A DNA stretch of 33,371 nucleotides. It comes from Acidobacteria bacterium 5-1. Its GTDB lineage: Bacteria > Acidobacteriota > Blastocatellia > Pyrinomonadales > Pyrinomonadaceae. Below are positions 8,574 through 17,930 of this stretch, piece after piece. A program made the position numbers and the translations under genes. The notes beneath the pieces are model-generated. The model did not search any database. It was not told the origin of the DNA and saw only the letters and a program-made list of their open reading frames with translations. The stretch is taken from assembly GCA_002050455.1 (NCBI GenBank), contig MWZA01000204.1:1-33371 (forward strand). Reading direction: 5' to 3'. Each line of letters begins with the position of its first letter. Position 1 is the stretch's first letter.

Positions 8574-8625
8574 CCGTGAATTTTAAAGTCTGCGGCGGCT
8601 TTTGAATTCACGGCTTTTTTGTTTT
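8574..8625 (+). terminator. Terminator-like hairpin in the RHS leader (possible attenuator)
   Basis: Arms CCGTGAATT (8574..8582) and AATTCACGG (8605..8613) pair perfectly and continue inward through AAAG/CTTT with one mismatch around a 10-nt loop; CTTTTTTGTTTTT follows at once. This is a good intrinsic terminator lying about 60 bases upstream of the RHS start, with no gene before it on this strand. It could end a short leader RNA or act as an attenuator. Confidence 0.55.
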
Positions 8626-8682
8626 TAGAAAACCGTTTTTCCGGTTGGAGATTTTATATCGAAAAGGGAAGGAAATAAAAAC

Positions 8683-11600
8683 ATGCCTAAAAGAAAATCT
8701 GCGTTACCGGTTGGCAAAAAAGTTTCTGCTACAACTGAGTTTCTGGCAAAAATCCTTTGCACGGTTCTAACCATCAGCTTATTGGCTGCAGTAACACCGG
8801 CGGCTCCGCGGGCGATTGTCGGAATGGTCGGCGAGGTTTTGCAAGACGTGCGTTTTGGTTTTCTATCGAGCAGCCTGACGACTGATTTTCCGAATTGGTT
8901 TGGCGGAGCTTTTATTACCACCCGAATGGCAAACCAAAATGAGCGGATTGAGCGTATCCGCATCTTTCCCGGTTCAATCACTTTGAAGCAGGGGCAGCAG
9001 GCGGTTTTTGCAGCTGTCGCTTACGACGAGCAAAACGAACCGCTCAGCGGAGTTGATTTCAATTGGAAGACCAGAGATGTGGGGCGCGGGCGTGATTTGC
9101 GTTTAATGCGCAACAGCGTATTTGACGCTCGCATGCCCGGCGCTTTTACCGTGACGGCAAAAGCCAGAGGGCGGGAAGCTCAGATAACTGTTAATGTTAC
9201 CGCCAATCAGTCGACTTCGGCACAAGCACAAGCAAACAAATCGGAATCGGCTCAAAATTCTTGGCGGGATGTAAACCCGTCCGACAAAACTATCGGTGAA
9301 AGAAATGAAATAAACGGCGAGAAGAAAGAAGCGGAGAAAGTAGCGTCACCGGAAAGCCCCGCTATTGCCGAAGCCGGTTGGAATGAACAGAACCAGCAAT
9401 CGGCTAGCAATCCGGGCAACTTAGTCGGCAGACCGCCGGGCAAAAATTTTGATTACGGAGCCGGAAGCAGCAACTTTACATTCGGCGCGCCGGTTGTTTC
9501 GCTTCCGGGGCGGGGCGTTGATTTGTCTTTGGGTTTAACTTACAACTCGCGGCTGTGGAACAAATCAGATTATGAATTAACCTATGATATTGACCGCGGA
9601 TTTCCCGCGCCCGGCTGGTCGCTCGGCTTCGGCAAAATTCTGGACATGGGCGTGGGCGGGCGAAGCATGATGGTCGAGCCGGACGGAACTCGCCACAGTT
9701 TTGACGGAACGTCTAATTACAACGGCACGGGTTTCAGCGGCTACACGACGGACGGCACTTTTATTAATTACAACAGCACGCGCGTTTCAGACGGCATCTA
9801 TTCGGCATCGGCTACGCTGCCGAACGGGACGTATATCAACTACACGGCGCGTGGCGACGGCGCGGTTTATCCGACGTATATCAGAGATCGGCACGGTAAT
9901 TATCTGACGATTACTTATCGCAACAATCGCGGACCCGAAATCGAAACCGTAACCGACACGATGGGACGGATTATCACCTTTAACTACGATTCGCTCAATC
10001 GCTTGATTTCCATCACCGCGCCGCGGATGAACGGTACGGGCGGCAAAGGCACCAGAATGCTCGTTCGCTTGCATTATAAAACTCAACCTATCAGCCACGG
10101 TTTTGCCGCCGGGATGACTCCGGTTATAAGAGATAACGCGACATCCGTAAATGTCATTGACGCCATTTACTATCCGGCGACAAACACCGGCTATTGGTTC
10201 AATGATGCCGATTCTTATTCGACTTACGGGATGATAACCAAGACGGTCGAGCAGCGCGGGATGAATTGGTCGGCGAGCGCGGAAGAACAAGGCACGGTTT
10301 CAGCCGGACAAATGACGCGGCAGTCCGCCTATAATTATCCGTTGTCTCCGACCAACGAAACGGGACGCGCTCCGGGCGTGAATTTAACGGACGCGCCCGC
10401 TTACACGATTCTAACGAACACTTGGGACGACGGCGCGGGAAATACTCAATCGGCACAGACAACTTATCAAGTTGACCAAACCAGCAGCCCGCGTTTAACC
10501 GAAATCACTCAACCGCATCCGACTATCCAGAACGCGAGTCTCGTAACCCGGCAGTATTCCTACAATAATTCGACGCAATACGACGGGATGATTGACAAAA
10601 TCGAAACCTTTACGAGAGGCGTGAGCGGCGCTTTAGCTTTAGCCGGACGAACGACAATGACCTGGCAGGAGACGGACGCGCAAAACAACTACAAATCGCC
10701 GCGTCCGACGACAGTCGAAGTAACCGACGAGCGTAACCAGACGACGAAGACCGAATACGGATACGGAGCAAGGCATAATCAAGTAACTTCGCTGAAGGAG
10801 TTTGGCTACGACGGAACAACCCTTTTACGCGAAACCAGGACACAATATATTAACCATTGGGGATATGACGCAATGCATATCTTTAATCTGGTTGATTACA
10901 CGGAAGTTTATGACGGCAGCGGCAATCGTCTTTCGCACGTTGATTACGATTACGACGAACAAACTCCAGCAGACACGCCAGGCGTTATTCAACATGCGCA
11001 AAGCCACAATCCGTATAATACGGATACTTACGAATGTAATTACCGCGAAGTTTGCGACGAATATGATCCGGGTACGGGACGCTGCATCGTGAGTCATTGG
11101 GAATGGGACATGTGTCCGGTTTACCAAGCAGAAACGGCATATCGCGGAAACGTTACGAAGATAAAAACTTATTCAAACGCACAGAATCTAACCGGCTTAA
11201 TCGAAGAAACGCTGCGTTATGATATGACGGGCAATATGATTTCGGCTGCGACCGCCTGCTGCGAGCAAACCAGTTTGAACTACAGCTTGAATACGCAATA
11301 TGCTTATCCCGAATCGAAAACACGCGGCGCGGCAGACCCGAACTCGCCGCATCGAATTACGACCAGCGCGGTCTATAACTACGTAACCGGCTTGGTTCTG
11401 CAAACGACCGACGCCAACGGTCGCACCTCCAGCACGGAATATGACCCGTACACCTTGCGTCCGACTGTTGCTTATGCTCCGACCTTTGCTTACGTCACTT
11501 ATCAATACGACGACGCGGCAATGACCGTCACGGAAGAAGTGCGTGAAGCCGATAGTAGCAGCGGCGGTCCGATTGCCGCAAAAACGACGAGGCGTTTGAA

Positions 11601-14430
11601 CGGACTCGGACTTATCAGGCGCGAAGAATCGCTCGGCGCAAATAACGTCTGGGATATGGTTGACGTTCAATATACAAAACTCGGACAGGTTTGGAAACAA
11701 TCGCGCCCCTTTCGGGCGGGCGAGACGCCGCAGTGGTCGGAGATTTCATACGACGCTCTGGGACGGACAACGCAGGTTGTTGCGCCGGACGGCAGCGCGA
11801 CGCAGACATTTTACAATGAGCAGTATCGTCCGGGTGCGGCTTCGACTCTGGCGGGACAAACCGTCAGAAGCCGCGACGCCTGGGGACGCGAACGCTGGGT
11901 GCGCTATGACGCGCTTGGGCGTTTGGCGGAAACGGTTGAGCCAAACCCAAACGGCGACGGCTCAATCTTTACCGCCGGAAGTCTGGCGACAAAATACACT
12001 TACGACGCGCTCGACAATTTAACAAAAACCGAGCAAGGCGAGCAGATTCGTGAATTCGCGTATGATTCTTTAAGTCGTTTGACGAAACAAAAGTTAGCTG
12101 AACAGAGCGCAACTTTGAACGATGGCGGACAATATGTCGGAGCGGGCGCGGGACGGTGGAGCGCAGCCTTCTGGTATGACACACGTTCGAATCTAACAAT
12201 TAGCCGAGACGCTCGCGGCGTAACGACGTGGTATTCGTATCAGATAAACGGGGCAGACGACCCGCTCAACCGTCTGCAATGGATTTATTACGATTTATCC
12301 GGTCCACGCGACACGAGCCAGCCGATTTACGATGCCTCAGCCGTAACCTATGAATATATGCCAACGGGCGATAAAACTCGCATTAAGAAACAGGTAACGC
12401 AAACCAGCACGGAAGACTTTCTTTACGACGCGGAAGGCAGGCTTTATGAGCAGAAGCAGACGCTTGCTAATCGGACAAGTTATCCGCTGACGACGAACTA
12501 TTTGTATGACACTTTGTCGCGCCTAACCGATATTCAATATCCGGCGCAGTATGGTTTGGCGGGCAATCCACGAAAAGTCGTGCAATACAGTTACGATTTG
12601 GCGAGTCGGCTTTCTCAACTCAAATACAATGGCGAGCAGCAAGCCGGAGATATTGTTTATAATGCGGCGAGTCAAGCGACACAATTAAAGATTGGCGTGG
12701 CGGGCGCAAATCAAGTTACTGAAAATTACGGTTACGACACGCAAACAGGTTTATTAACGAATCAAACAATTCAGCGCGGGGCGAATACGCTGTTGAATTT
12801 AAGCTACGATTATCGAAAGAACTTGGACGGTACGAATAACACAAAGACCGGACAATTAAGAAAGATAACGAACAATCTTGATAACAACCGGAATCGAGAA
12901 TACACTTACGACGCCTTGGGAAGATTAACGACAGCTAAAGGCGGAAACAATCTCTGGCAACAAGTTTACAATTATGACCGCTATGGAAACAAACTCTCAA
13001 CGACGGCAAGTGGCGTAGCGGCAAACGGAAGTCCGATTCCACGCGACGGACACGCCAATTTGAGTTATACCAATCAGACGAATCGCATTAACTCAGCGGG
13101 TTTTGAGTATGATTTGGCAGGCAATCAGACACGCGCCCTTGCGCCCGATGGACAATCTTGGCTGAGATTTGAATACGACGCGGCGAATCGGCTGGTTTAT
13201 GTCAAGAATGATGGCGGCACAGTTTTACAATCCTTTACCTACGGAGCAACTAATGCGCGATTGATTTCCAGAGATGGACAGAACAATCTGACCTATTACG
13301 CTTGGGCGGGCGCGGAAGTAATTGCCGAATACACAGAACTTGCATCACAGCCGAATGTCGTAAAATGGACGAAGAGTTATGTTTCGGCTGGCGGCAGACT
13401 TGTTTCGACGGCAAGTCTGAACGGACAAAGTGAAATAATCGAATACCATCACGCTGATAGACTAGGAACAAGAATAGTTACCGACCCGATGACAGGCGGA
13501 TATTTTGAACAAGAAACATTGCCTTTCGGCATGGCTTTGAATGCCGAATCAAGCGGAGCGACTAACAGAAGATTCACAAGTTATGACAGAAGCAATATCA
13601 CAGGTTTGGATTATGCTGTCAATCGCCATTACGATTCGCAACAAGGCAGATTTACGCAAGTTGACCCGATTCAAATGAATGCGGCAAGTTTAGGCAATCC
13701 GCAATCGTTGAATCTTTTTGCTTACGTTGAAAATCAGCCGACGAATTTCGTTGACCCAAGTGGTCTTTTGATGGCGATTCCGCATACAGTATGTAAAGCT
13801 GTTTATGCGGAATACAATGGAGAAAGATATTATCTTGGACAAAATTGTTGGACGGAGTATAGTTATGTCGGCATTGGCGGCGGTCCGACAAGTTCTGGTG
13901 GCAGTAGTGGCGGTGGTATTGAATTCGGCGGCGGTGGCAGTATAGGTAGCGGTGATAATGTAGGTGATAGAAATCCGTTACCTCAGTGCGTCAAATCAGC
14001 CATATTATTATATTACAAGTCCGTCGGGAATTCATCTGACGGGAGGTTAAATCAAGTAAAAAAAGCCTTAGATAAAGCTACTTACTCAACTAATGGATTT
14101 CCATATTTAAGTCCGCCGGGCATAGCAGAAAGTGTTACTGGAAAAGCCGTTGCAAATGCTTACACCGAAGGCAGTCATATTTACTTTCGTTCCAATTCCA
14201 ATTATGACCCAACAACACCGACAGGAATGGCTCTAATAGTTCACGAATTTACTCACGTTATGCAATATAGAGAGGTAATGGGCTTTCAGGCTAAATATAT
14301 AAATCAGTGGTTAAAGCATGGAGCTGGACCAGAGAATCCTTATGAAAATAGGGGATATATCAATCAAGATAATTCTAGGGAATTTTTTAGAAATAATCTT
14401 GATCTTATGTGCCTTCCTGGGGAAAATTAG
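8683..14430 (+). CDS. Secreted RHS/YD-repeat protein with C-terminal metallopeptidase-like toxin domain
   Basis: This 1915-residue polymorphic toxin probably delivers its C-terminal domain to neighbouring cells. Layout: basic N-terminus and hydrophobic export segment (about 22 to 45); an Ig-like/BIG-type domain (about 86 to 175); a Ser/Gln/Glu-rich linker; then long YD/RHS repeats (about 330 to 1600; many YDxxGRL units) that in relatives form a shell around the toxin. The RHS core (GLDYAVNRHYDSQQGRFTQVD ... NFVDPSG) ends at residue 1694. The variable tail of 221 residues has a Gly/Ser linker and then H1854-E-F-T-H1858 with a candidate third zinc ligand E1888 in NPYEN, as in DUF4157-like peptidases. 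A cognate immunity candidate follows 30 bases downstream. The tail DNA is more AT-rich than the repeats. The start has a purine-rich AAGGGAAGGAAA region. The toxin activity is inferred. Confidence 0.9.
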   Translation: MPKRKSALPVGKKVSATTEFLAKILCTVLTISLLAAVTPAAPRAIVGMVGEVLQDVRFGFLSSSLTTDFPNWFGGAFITTRMANQNERIERIRIFPGSITLKQGQQAVFAAVAYDEQNEPLSGVDFNWKTRDVGRGRDLRLMRNSVFDARMPGAFTVTAKARGREAQITVNVTANQSTSAQAQANKSESAQNSWRDVNPSDKTIGERNEINGEKKEAEKVASPESPAIAEAGWNEQNQQSASNPGNLVGRPPGKNFDYGAGSSNFTFGAPVVSLPGRGVDLSLGLTYNSRLWNKSDYELTYDIDRGFPAPGWSLGFGKILDMGVGGRSMMVEPDGTRHSFDGTSNYNGTGFSGYTTDGTFINYNSTRVSDGIYSASATLPNGTYINYTARGDGAVYPTYIRDRHGNYLTITYRNNRGPEIETVTDTMGRIITFNYDSLNRLISITAPRMNGTGGKGTRMLVRLHYKTQPISHGFAAGMTPVIRDNATSVNVIDAIYYPATNTGYWFNDADSYSTYGMITKTVEQRGMNWSASAEEQGTVSAGQMTRQSAYNYPLSPTNETGRAPGVNLTDAPAYTILTNTWDDGAGNTQSAQTTYQVDQTSSPRLTEITQPHPTIQNASLVTRQYSYNNSTQYDGMIDKIETFTRGVSGALALAGRTTMTWQETDAQNNYKSPRPTTVEVTDERNQTTKTEYGYGARHNQVTSLKEFGYDGTTLLRETRTQYINHWGYDAMHIFNLVDYTEVYDGSGNRLSHVDYDYDEQTPADTPGVIQHAQSHNPYNTDTYECNYREVCDEYDPGTGRCIVSHWEWDMCPVYQAETAYRGNVTKIKTYSNAQNLTGLIEETLRYDMTGNMISAATACCEQTSLNYSLNTQYAYPESKTRGAADPNSPHRITTSAVYNYVTGLVLQTTDANGRTSSTEYDPYTLRPTVAYAPTFAYVTYQYDDAAMTVTEEVREADSSSGGPIAAKTTRRLNGLGLIRREESLGANNVWDMVDVQYTKLGQVWKQSRPFRAGETPQWSEISYDALGRTTQVVAPDGSATQTFYNEQYRPGAASTLAGQTVRSRDAWGRERWVRYDALGRLAETVEPNPNGDGSIFTAGSLATKYTYDALDNLTKTEQGEQIREFAYDSLSRLTKQKLAEQSATLNDGGQYVGAGAGRWSAAFWYDTRSNLTISRDARGVTTWYSYQINGADDPLNRLQWIYYDLSGPRDTSQPIYDASAVTYEYMPTGDKTRIKKQVTQTSTEDFLYDAEGRLYEQKQTLANRTSYPLTTNYLYDTLSRLTDIQYPAQYGLAGNPRKVVQYSYDLASRLSQLKYNGEQQAGDIVYNAASQATQLKIGVAGANQVTENYGYDTQTGLLTNQTIQRGANTLLNLSYDYRKNLDGTNNTKTGQLRKITNNLDNNRNREYTYDALGRLTTAKGGNNLWQQVYNYDRYGNKLSTTASGVAANGSPIPRDGHANLSYTNQTNRINSAGFEYDLAGNQTRALAPDGQSWLRFEYDAANRLVYVKNDGGTVLQSFTYGATNARLISRDGQNNLTYYAWAGAEVIAEYTELASQPNVVKWTKSYVSAGGRLVSTASLNGQSEIIEYHHADRLGTRIVTDPMTGGYFEQETLPFGMALNAESSGATNRRFTSYDRSNITGLDYAVNRHYDSQQGRFTQVDPIQMNAASLGNPQSLNLFAYVENQPTNFVDPSGLLMAIPHTVCKAVYAEYNGERYYLGQNCWTEYSYVGIGGGPTSSGGSSGGGIEFGGGGSIGSGDNVGDRNPLPQCVKSAILLYYKSVGNSSDGRLNQVKKALDKATYSTNGFPYLSPPGIAESVTGKAVANAYTEGSHIYFRSNSNYDPTTPTGMALIVHEFTHVMQYREVMGFQAKYINQWLKHGAGPENPYENRGYINQDNSREFFRNNLDLMCLPGEN

Positions 14431-14460
14431 CCTAACTTAAAGATTATTAATGGTGCATAT

Positions 14461-14958
14461 ATGAAATTTTATCTAATAATTTTAATTGGTTTCGTTGTCG
14501 GTTTTAACGCTTCATGCGATTGGTATATCTTTCAAAAATCCAAATACTCGGTAACAGACCGTCCTGAAATTTGTAATACAGTCTTTGATAATCCTCCTGT
14601 TAACGAGGAAAAATTAAAGGGATATTCTGTTGAGGAATTACTTATATTACAAAAATGCGGTTTGGCGTATTATCCAGAATATCAACTTCAGTGGGACATA
14701 GCCGACCAAGATGAGTATCCTGTTCCTGCAATAATTAGGCATCTGCAGACAGATGAAGATGAACATTATCAGTTTTACTTGATTTCCGACCTTGAAACTT
14801 TAACAAGATCTGAAAAGCATAGCAAAAGATTATTGTCTGACAAAGATTTAATACTAACAGAAACTAGTAAGGCAATATCAAAAATGCAAAACGAGGCTAC
14901 TAAAAGTATTTCAGAGGCGAGATTTATAAAAATTAAAGAATTTTTCAGTAACAAATAA
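14461..14958 (+). CDS. Small probable lipoprotein, candidate immunity protein for the RHS metallopeptidase tail
   Basis: A 165-residue protein that matches no family I can name. Its N-terminus (MKFYLIILIGFVVGF, then NASC with Cys19) looks like a lipoprotein signal with a weak lipobox, placing the rest in the periplasm. The remainder is polar, Glu/Asp-rich and mostly helical in pattern (DEDEHYQFYLISDLETL, SKAISKMQNEATKSI). It starts 30 bases after the toxin gene and is AT-rich like the toxin tail, which is the usual place and composition of an immunity gene. A periplasmic location would suit neutralising a secreted peptidase. Function is inferred from position only. Confidence 0.6.
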   Translation: MKFYLIILIGFVVGFNASCDWYIFQKSKYSVTDRPEICNTVFDNPPVNEEKLKGYSVEELLILQKCGLAYYPEYQLQWDIADQDEYPVPAIIRHLQTDEDEHYQFYLISDLETLTRSEKHSKRLLSDKDLILTETSKAISKMQNEATKSISEARFIKIKEFFSNK

Positions 14959-15015
14959 GTATACAATTCTTTATCGAAACTAACGCACGAGCGGCAAGTC
15001 GAAGCAAATGCCACT

Positions 15016-17280
15016 TTGAAAGATGACGGCGTGAAACTGCAAACGGGCGGCGAATGGACGAAAGTTCTAAAATACGATTTGCACGGGCTTTTAACCGACG
15101 GCTATGATGCGCGAGGTGTCAACACGCATTTTACTTACGATGGCTTGAAGGAAGATTATTTTTACGATGCGGAAGGCAGAGTTTCCGATTACACTTTGAC
15201 TTTAAGCTCGCGTCCGAGCAATCCGCTGGCGACGAGCTACATTTACGATACATTAAGTCGAGCAACCGACATTCGTTATCCGGCACAGTATGGTTTGGGA
15301 ACGAGTCCGCGAAAAGTCGTGCAATACAGTTATGATGTGGCAAGCCGACTTTCCCAACTCAAATACGACGGACAGCAGCAAGCCGGAGATATTGTTTACA
15401 ACGCGGCAAGCCAAACGACACAATTAAAGGTTGGCGTGGCTGGTGCGAATCAAGTAACGGAAAATTACGGATATGATAATCAGACCGGACTTCTTGCTAA
15501 TCAAACGGTTCAACGCGGCGGAAGCACGTTGCTTTCGCTCAGCTATGATTATCGAAAGACGTTGGACGGCACGAATAATGCCAAAACCGGACAACTCAAA
15601 AAGATTACAAATAACCTCGATTCAAATCGTAATCGAGAATACTCATACGACGCTTTGGGAAGATTAACAACTGCTAAAGGCGGCAACAATCTCTGGCAGC
15701 AAATTTACAGCTATGACCGTTATGGAAATAAACTCTCGACAACAGCTTCCGGTGTAGCGGCAAACGGCACGCCGATTCCGCGAGACGGACACGCCAATTT
15801 GAGTTACAGCAATCCGACGAATCGCATTAACTCGCCCGGATTTGAATACGACGCGATGGGCAATCAAACCCGCGCACTTTCACCGGACGGACAATCTTGG
15901 CTCAGATATGAATACGACGCGGCGAATCGTCTTGTTTATGTCAAGACGGATGCCGGCACAGTGTTGGAAAGCTATAATTATGGAGCGACCAATGCAAGAT
16001 TAATCAAACGAGACGGCGCGACGAATGATTTAACCTACTATGCTTGGGCGGGCGCAGAAGTGATTGCCGAGTATAGCGAGTTGGCTTCACAACCAAATGT
16101 TGTGAAATGGGCGAAGAGTTATGTTTCGGCAGGCGGCAGACTTGTTTCGACGGCGAATCTCAATGCTCAACAGAACGGCGAAACGATTGAACATCATCAC
16201 TCAGACAGACTTGGCTCAAGAATCATTACAAATCCGACAGGCGGATATTTTGAGCAGGAGACACTGCCGTTCGGCACGGCACTGAATGCTGAATCAGGTG
16301 GAGCCACAAATAGAAGATTTACTTCCTATGACCGAAGCAACATTACAGGCTTGGATTACGCTGTCAATCGCCATTACGATTCAGGTCAAAGCAGATTTAC
16401 ACAGGTTGACCCGATCGGGATGGCGGCAACGAGTTTAACGAATCCACAATCGCTGAATTTGTATGCATATGTCGAGAATGACCCGACGAATTTTATTGAC
16501 CCGCTCGGATTGAATATGGCATCACCAGGCACTAGATATTTTTCTGATCCGATGGGAGTTGCCTATTACGTTGACGGAATGTTGTCGGATGCTCGCACGG
16601 CGTGGGGATTGTTAGGAGCAGGAGCAGGATTTATAGATTCCCATTCGTTTGGCGGTGCGTTGAGTGTTATCGACCAATATACAGGTGGAGAACATAGCTA
16701 CAGATATGGGCAGTTGATTCATTTCTTTAACACAAGTGGCGGAGATAACTTACCTTGTCCTACGTCGCAAACTCCTGAAAACGGTCCGAGTATAAGTTCT
16801 ACTCAGGCATTTAACCACTACACTGGCGGTTCAGGTAATCCTTTAAGCCTGAATATACGTGAACTAAGCGCATCTGTGCCGTCTTTAAATAGTTTTCCGC
16901 AAATACAAAATCGTATAAATGAGGGAACAAATAAACCATTTGAGCAAGTTTCCATTGTTAGAGCAAACTCTTCGCCTGTTGTTACCTCAGGTGATCAAGC
17001 TGCATTTTTGGGAAGAATTATTTTTAATGCGACAGGGGTTTTAAATTTATACCCAAGCGGAGATTTTCAATTTTATGGCTCAATCGGTGTCAATACAGAT
17101 AGATATGACTTCGACAAAGATACAGCAAAAGGCAACAAAAGACGGACTTCAATAGGACAATTCTCTACTGGAATAGGTTCTATTTTACCTGGGAAACCCT
17201 TTAATATAAACATAAATGGTAGATTTAATGTTGATGTGGCGGGAGACAGACAAGGGGTAGGTTCTTCTAATTGCCGATAA
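15016..17280 (+). CDS. Displaced RHS C-terminal cassette with possible colicin M-like tail
   Basis: This is an RHS fragment lacking export signal, Ig-like domain and most repeats. RHS homology starts at 14959, directly after the stop of the preceding immunity gene (VYNSLSKLT matching YDSLSRLT of the main gene), and reads in the same frame; the TTG at 15016 is only the first possible start and has no ribosome binding site. Relative to the main gene a stretch is missing at about 15150 (TYDGL joins KEDYFYDAEG). From there to the core (NFIDPLG, ending at 16509) it closely parallels 12415..13764. The 256-residue tail is unrelated to that of the main gene. It ends with D695-R-Y-D698-F-D, then RRTSIGQFSTGIGS and LPGKPFNI, which recalls the D-x-Y-D active-site region of colicin M-like lipid II phosphatases, although the downstream His-Arg pair is not clearly in place. 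It is probably silent until recombined. Confidence 0.75.
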   Translation: MKDDGVKLQTGGEWTKVLKYDLHGLLTDGYDARGVNTHFTYDGLKEDYFYDAEGRVSDYTLTLSSRPSNPLATSYIYDTLSRATDIRYPAQYGLGTSPRKVVQYSYDVASRLSQLKYDGQQQAGDIVYNAASQTTQLKVGVAGANQVTENYGYDNQTGLLANQTVQRGGSTLLSLSYDYRKTLDGTNNAKTGQLKKITNNLDSNRNREYSYDALGRLTTAKGGNNLWQQIYSYDRYGNKLSTTASGVAANGTPIPRDGHANLSYSNPTNRINSPGFEYDAMGNQTRALSPDGQSWLRYEYDAANRLVYVKTDAGTVLESYNYGATNARLIKRDGATNDLTYYAWAGAEVIAEYSELASQPNVVKWAKSYVSAGGRLVSTANLNAQQNGETIEHHHSDRLGSRIITNPTGGYFEQETLPFGTALNAESGGATNRRFTSYDRSNITGLDYAVNRHYDSGQSRFTQVDPIGMAATSLTNPQSLNLYAYVENDPTNFIDPLGLNMASPGTRYFSDPMGVAYYVDGMLSDARTAWGLLGAGAGFIDSHSFGGALSVIDQYTGGEHSYRYGQLIHFFNTSGGDNLPCPTSQTPENGPSISSTQAFNHYTGGSGNPLSLNIRELSASVPSLNSFPQIQNRINEGTNKPFEQVSIVRANSSPVVTSGDQAAFLGRIIFNATGVLNLYPSGDFQFYGSIGVNTDRYDFDKDTAKGNKRRTSIGQFSTGIGSILPGKPFNININGRFNVDVAGDRQGVGSSNCR

Positions 17281-17298
17281 TAAAGGAGTTAAAAAATA

Positions 17299-17739
17299 AT
17301 GGTCCCAAAGAATAAGCTCTTCTTGATTACTTTAATGTGTTTGTTTTATTTGGTTAGCCCGTTGGTTGAGTGGATAAACTACAAAACTGATTTGTTAAAT
17401 GGAACTTACGACGTTAATTATGATTCCATAGGACTCCCTTTCGGGTTGTATTTAATTGCTTGGCTATTAGGACTACCATTACTTTTAATACTCTTGTGGT
17501 TTGTATGGAAACGCTATCCTGGAAGGATTTCATTTTTATATTTCAACAGTGAGCGTCCTTATTGGAGTTTAGTGTGTTCACTAATTGCTGTATTCTTAAT
17601 TTCTTGGAACTTGTTCTTTATATTTGAGCAAACAAACGAAGCAAATACATTAAACATTTTCTATACCGTATTTGAAGTTTACTTAATCTTGTGCCTTAGG
17701 AGTGTTCTCATTTTTCAAAAGCGAAAATTTTGGAGATAG
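17299..17739 (+). CDS. Four-helix membrane protein, candidate immunity for the second RHS tail
   Basis: The 146-residue product has four hydrophobic segments (about residues 7 to 23, 48 to 69, 89 to 109 and 119 to 139) separated by short charged loops, and a basic C-terminus (KRKFWR). I recognise no family. It begins 18 bases after the second RHS tail, with AAAGGAG correctly placed before its ATG, so it could be translated on its own. Integral membrane immunity proteins are typical for toxins that act in the membrane or periplasm, such as pore formers or enzymes attacking lipid II, which agrees with the tentative colicin M-like reading of the preceding tail. The role is inferred from position and topology. 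Confidence 0.65.
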   Translation: MVPKNKLFLITLMCLFYLVSPLVEWINYKTDLLNGTYDVNYDSIGLPFGLYLIAWLLGLPLLLILLWFVWKRYPGRISFLYFNSERPYWSLVCSLIAVFLISWNLFFIFEQTNEANTLNIFYTVFEVYLILCLRSVLIFQKRKFWR

Positions 17740-17930
17740 TCAAATGCGATGCCAATGGGCGACGTATCGGACATCGAACACAAATGATATGAATTAGTCA
17801 AATACCTCTGTGGCGCGACAACACGCGCTTTATTTTACGCGACGGCACAACAAACGATTTAACCTACTACGCTTGGGCGGGCGCGGAAGTAACTGCCGAA
17901 TACACAGAACTAGCTTCTCAACCAAATGTC

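Larger units (their letters stand above)
8296..8682. other. Intergenic leader region between nadK and the RHS gene
   Basis: There is no gene in these 387 bases. It holds a candidate plus-strand promoter (8436..8465), a perfect 18-bp palindrome just after it (8476..8493), a terminator-like hairpin with T-run (8574..8625), and about 60 bases between that hairpin and the RHS start codon. The layout suggests a regulated leader for the toxin gene. Confidence 0.5.
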
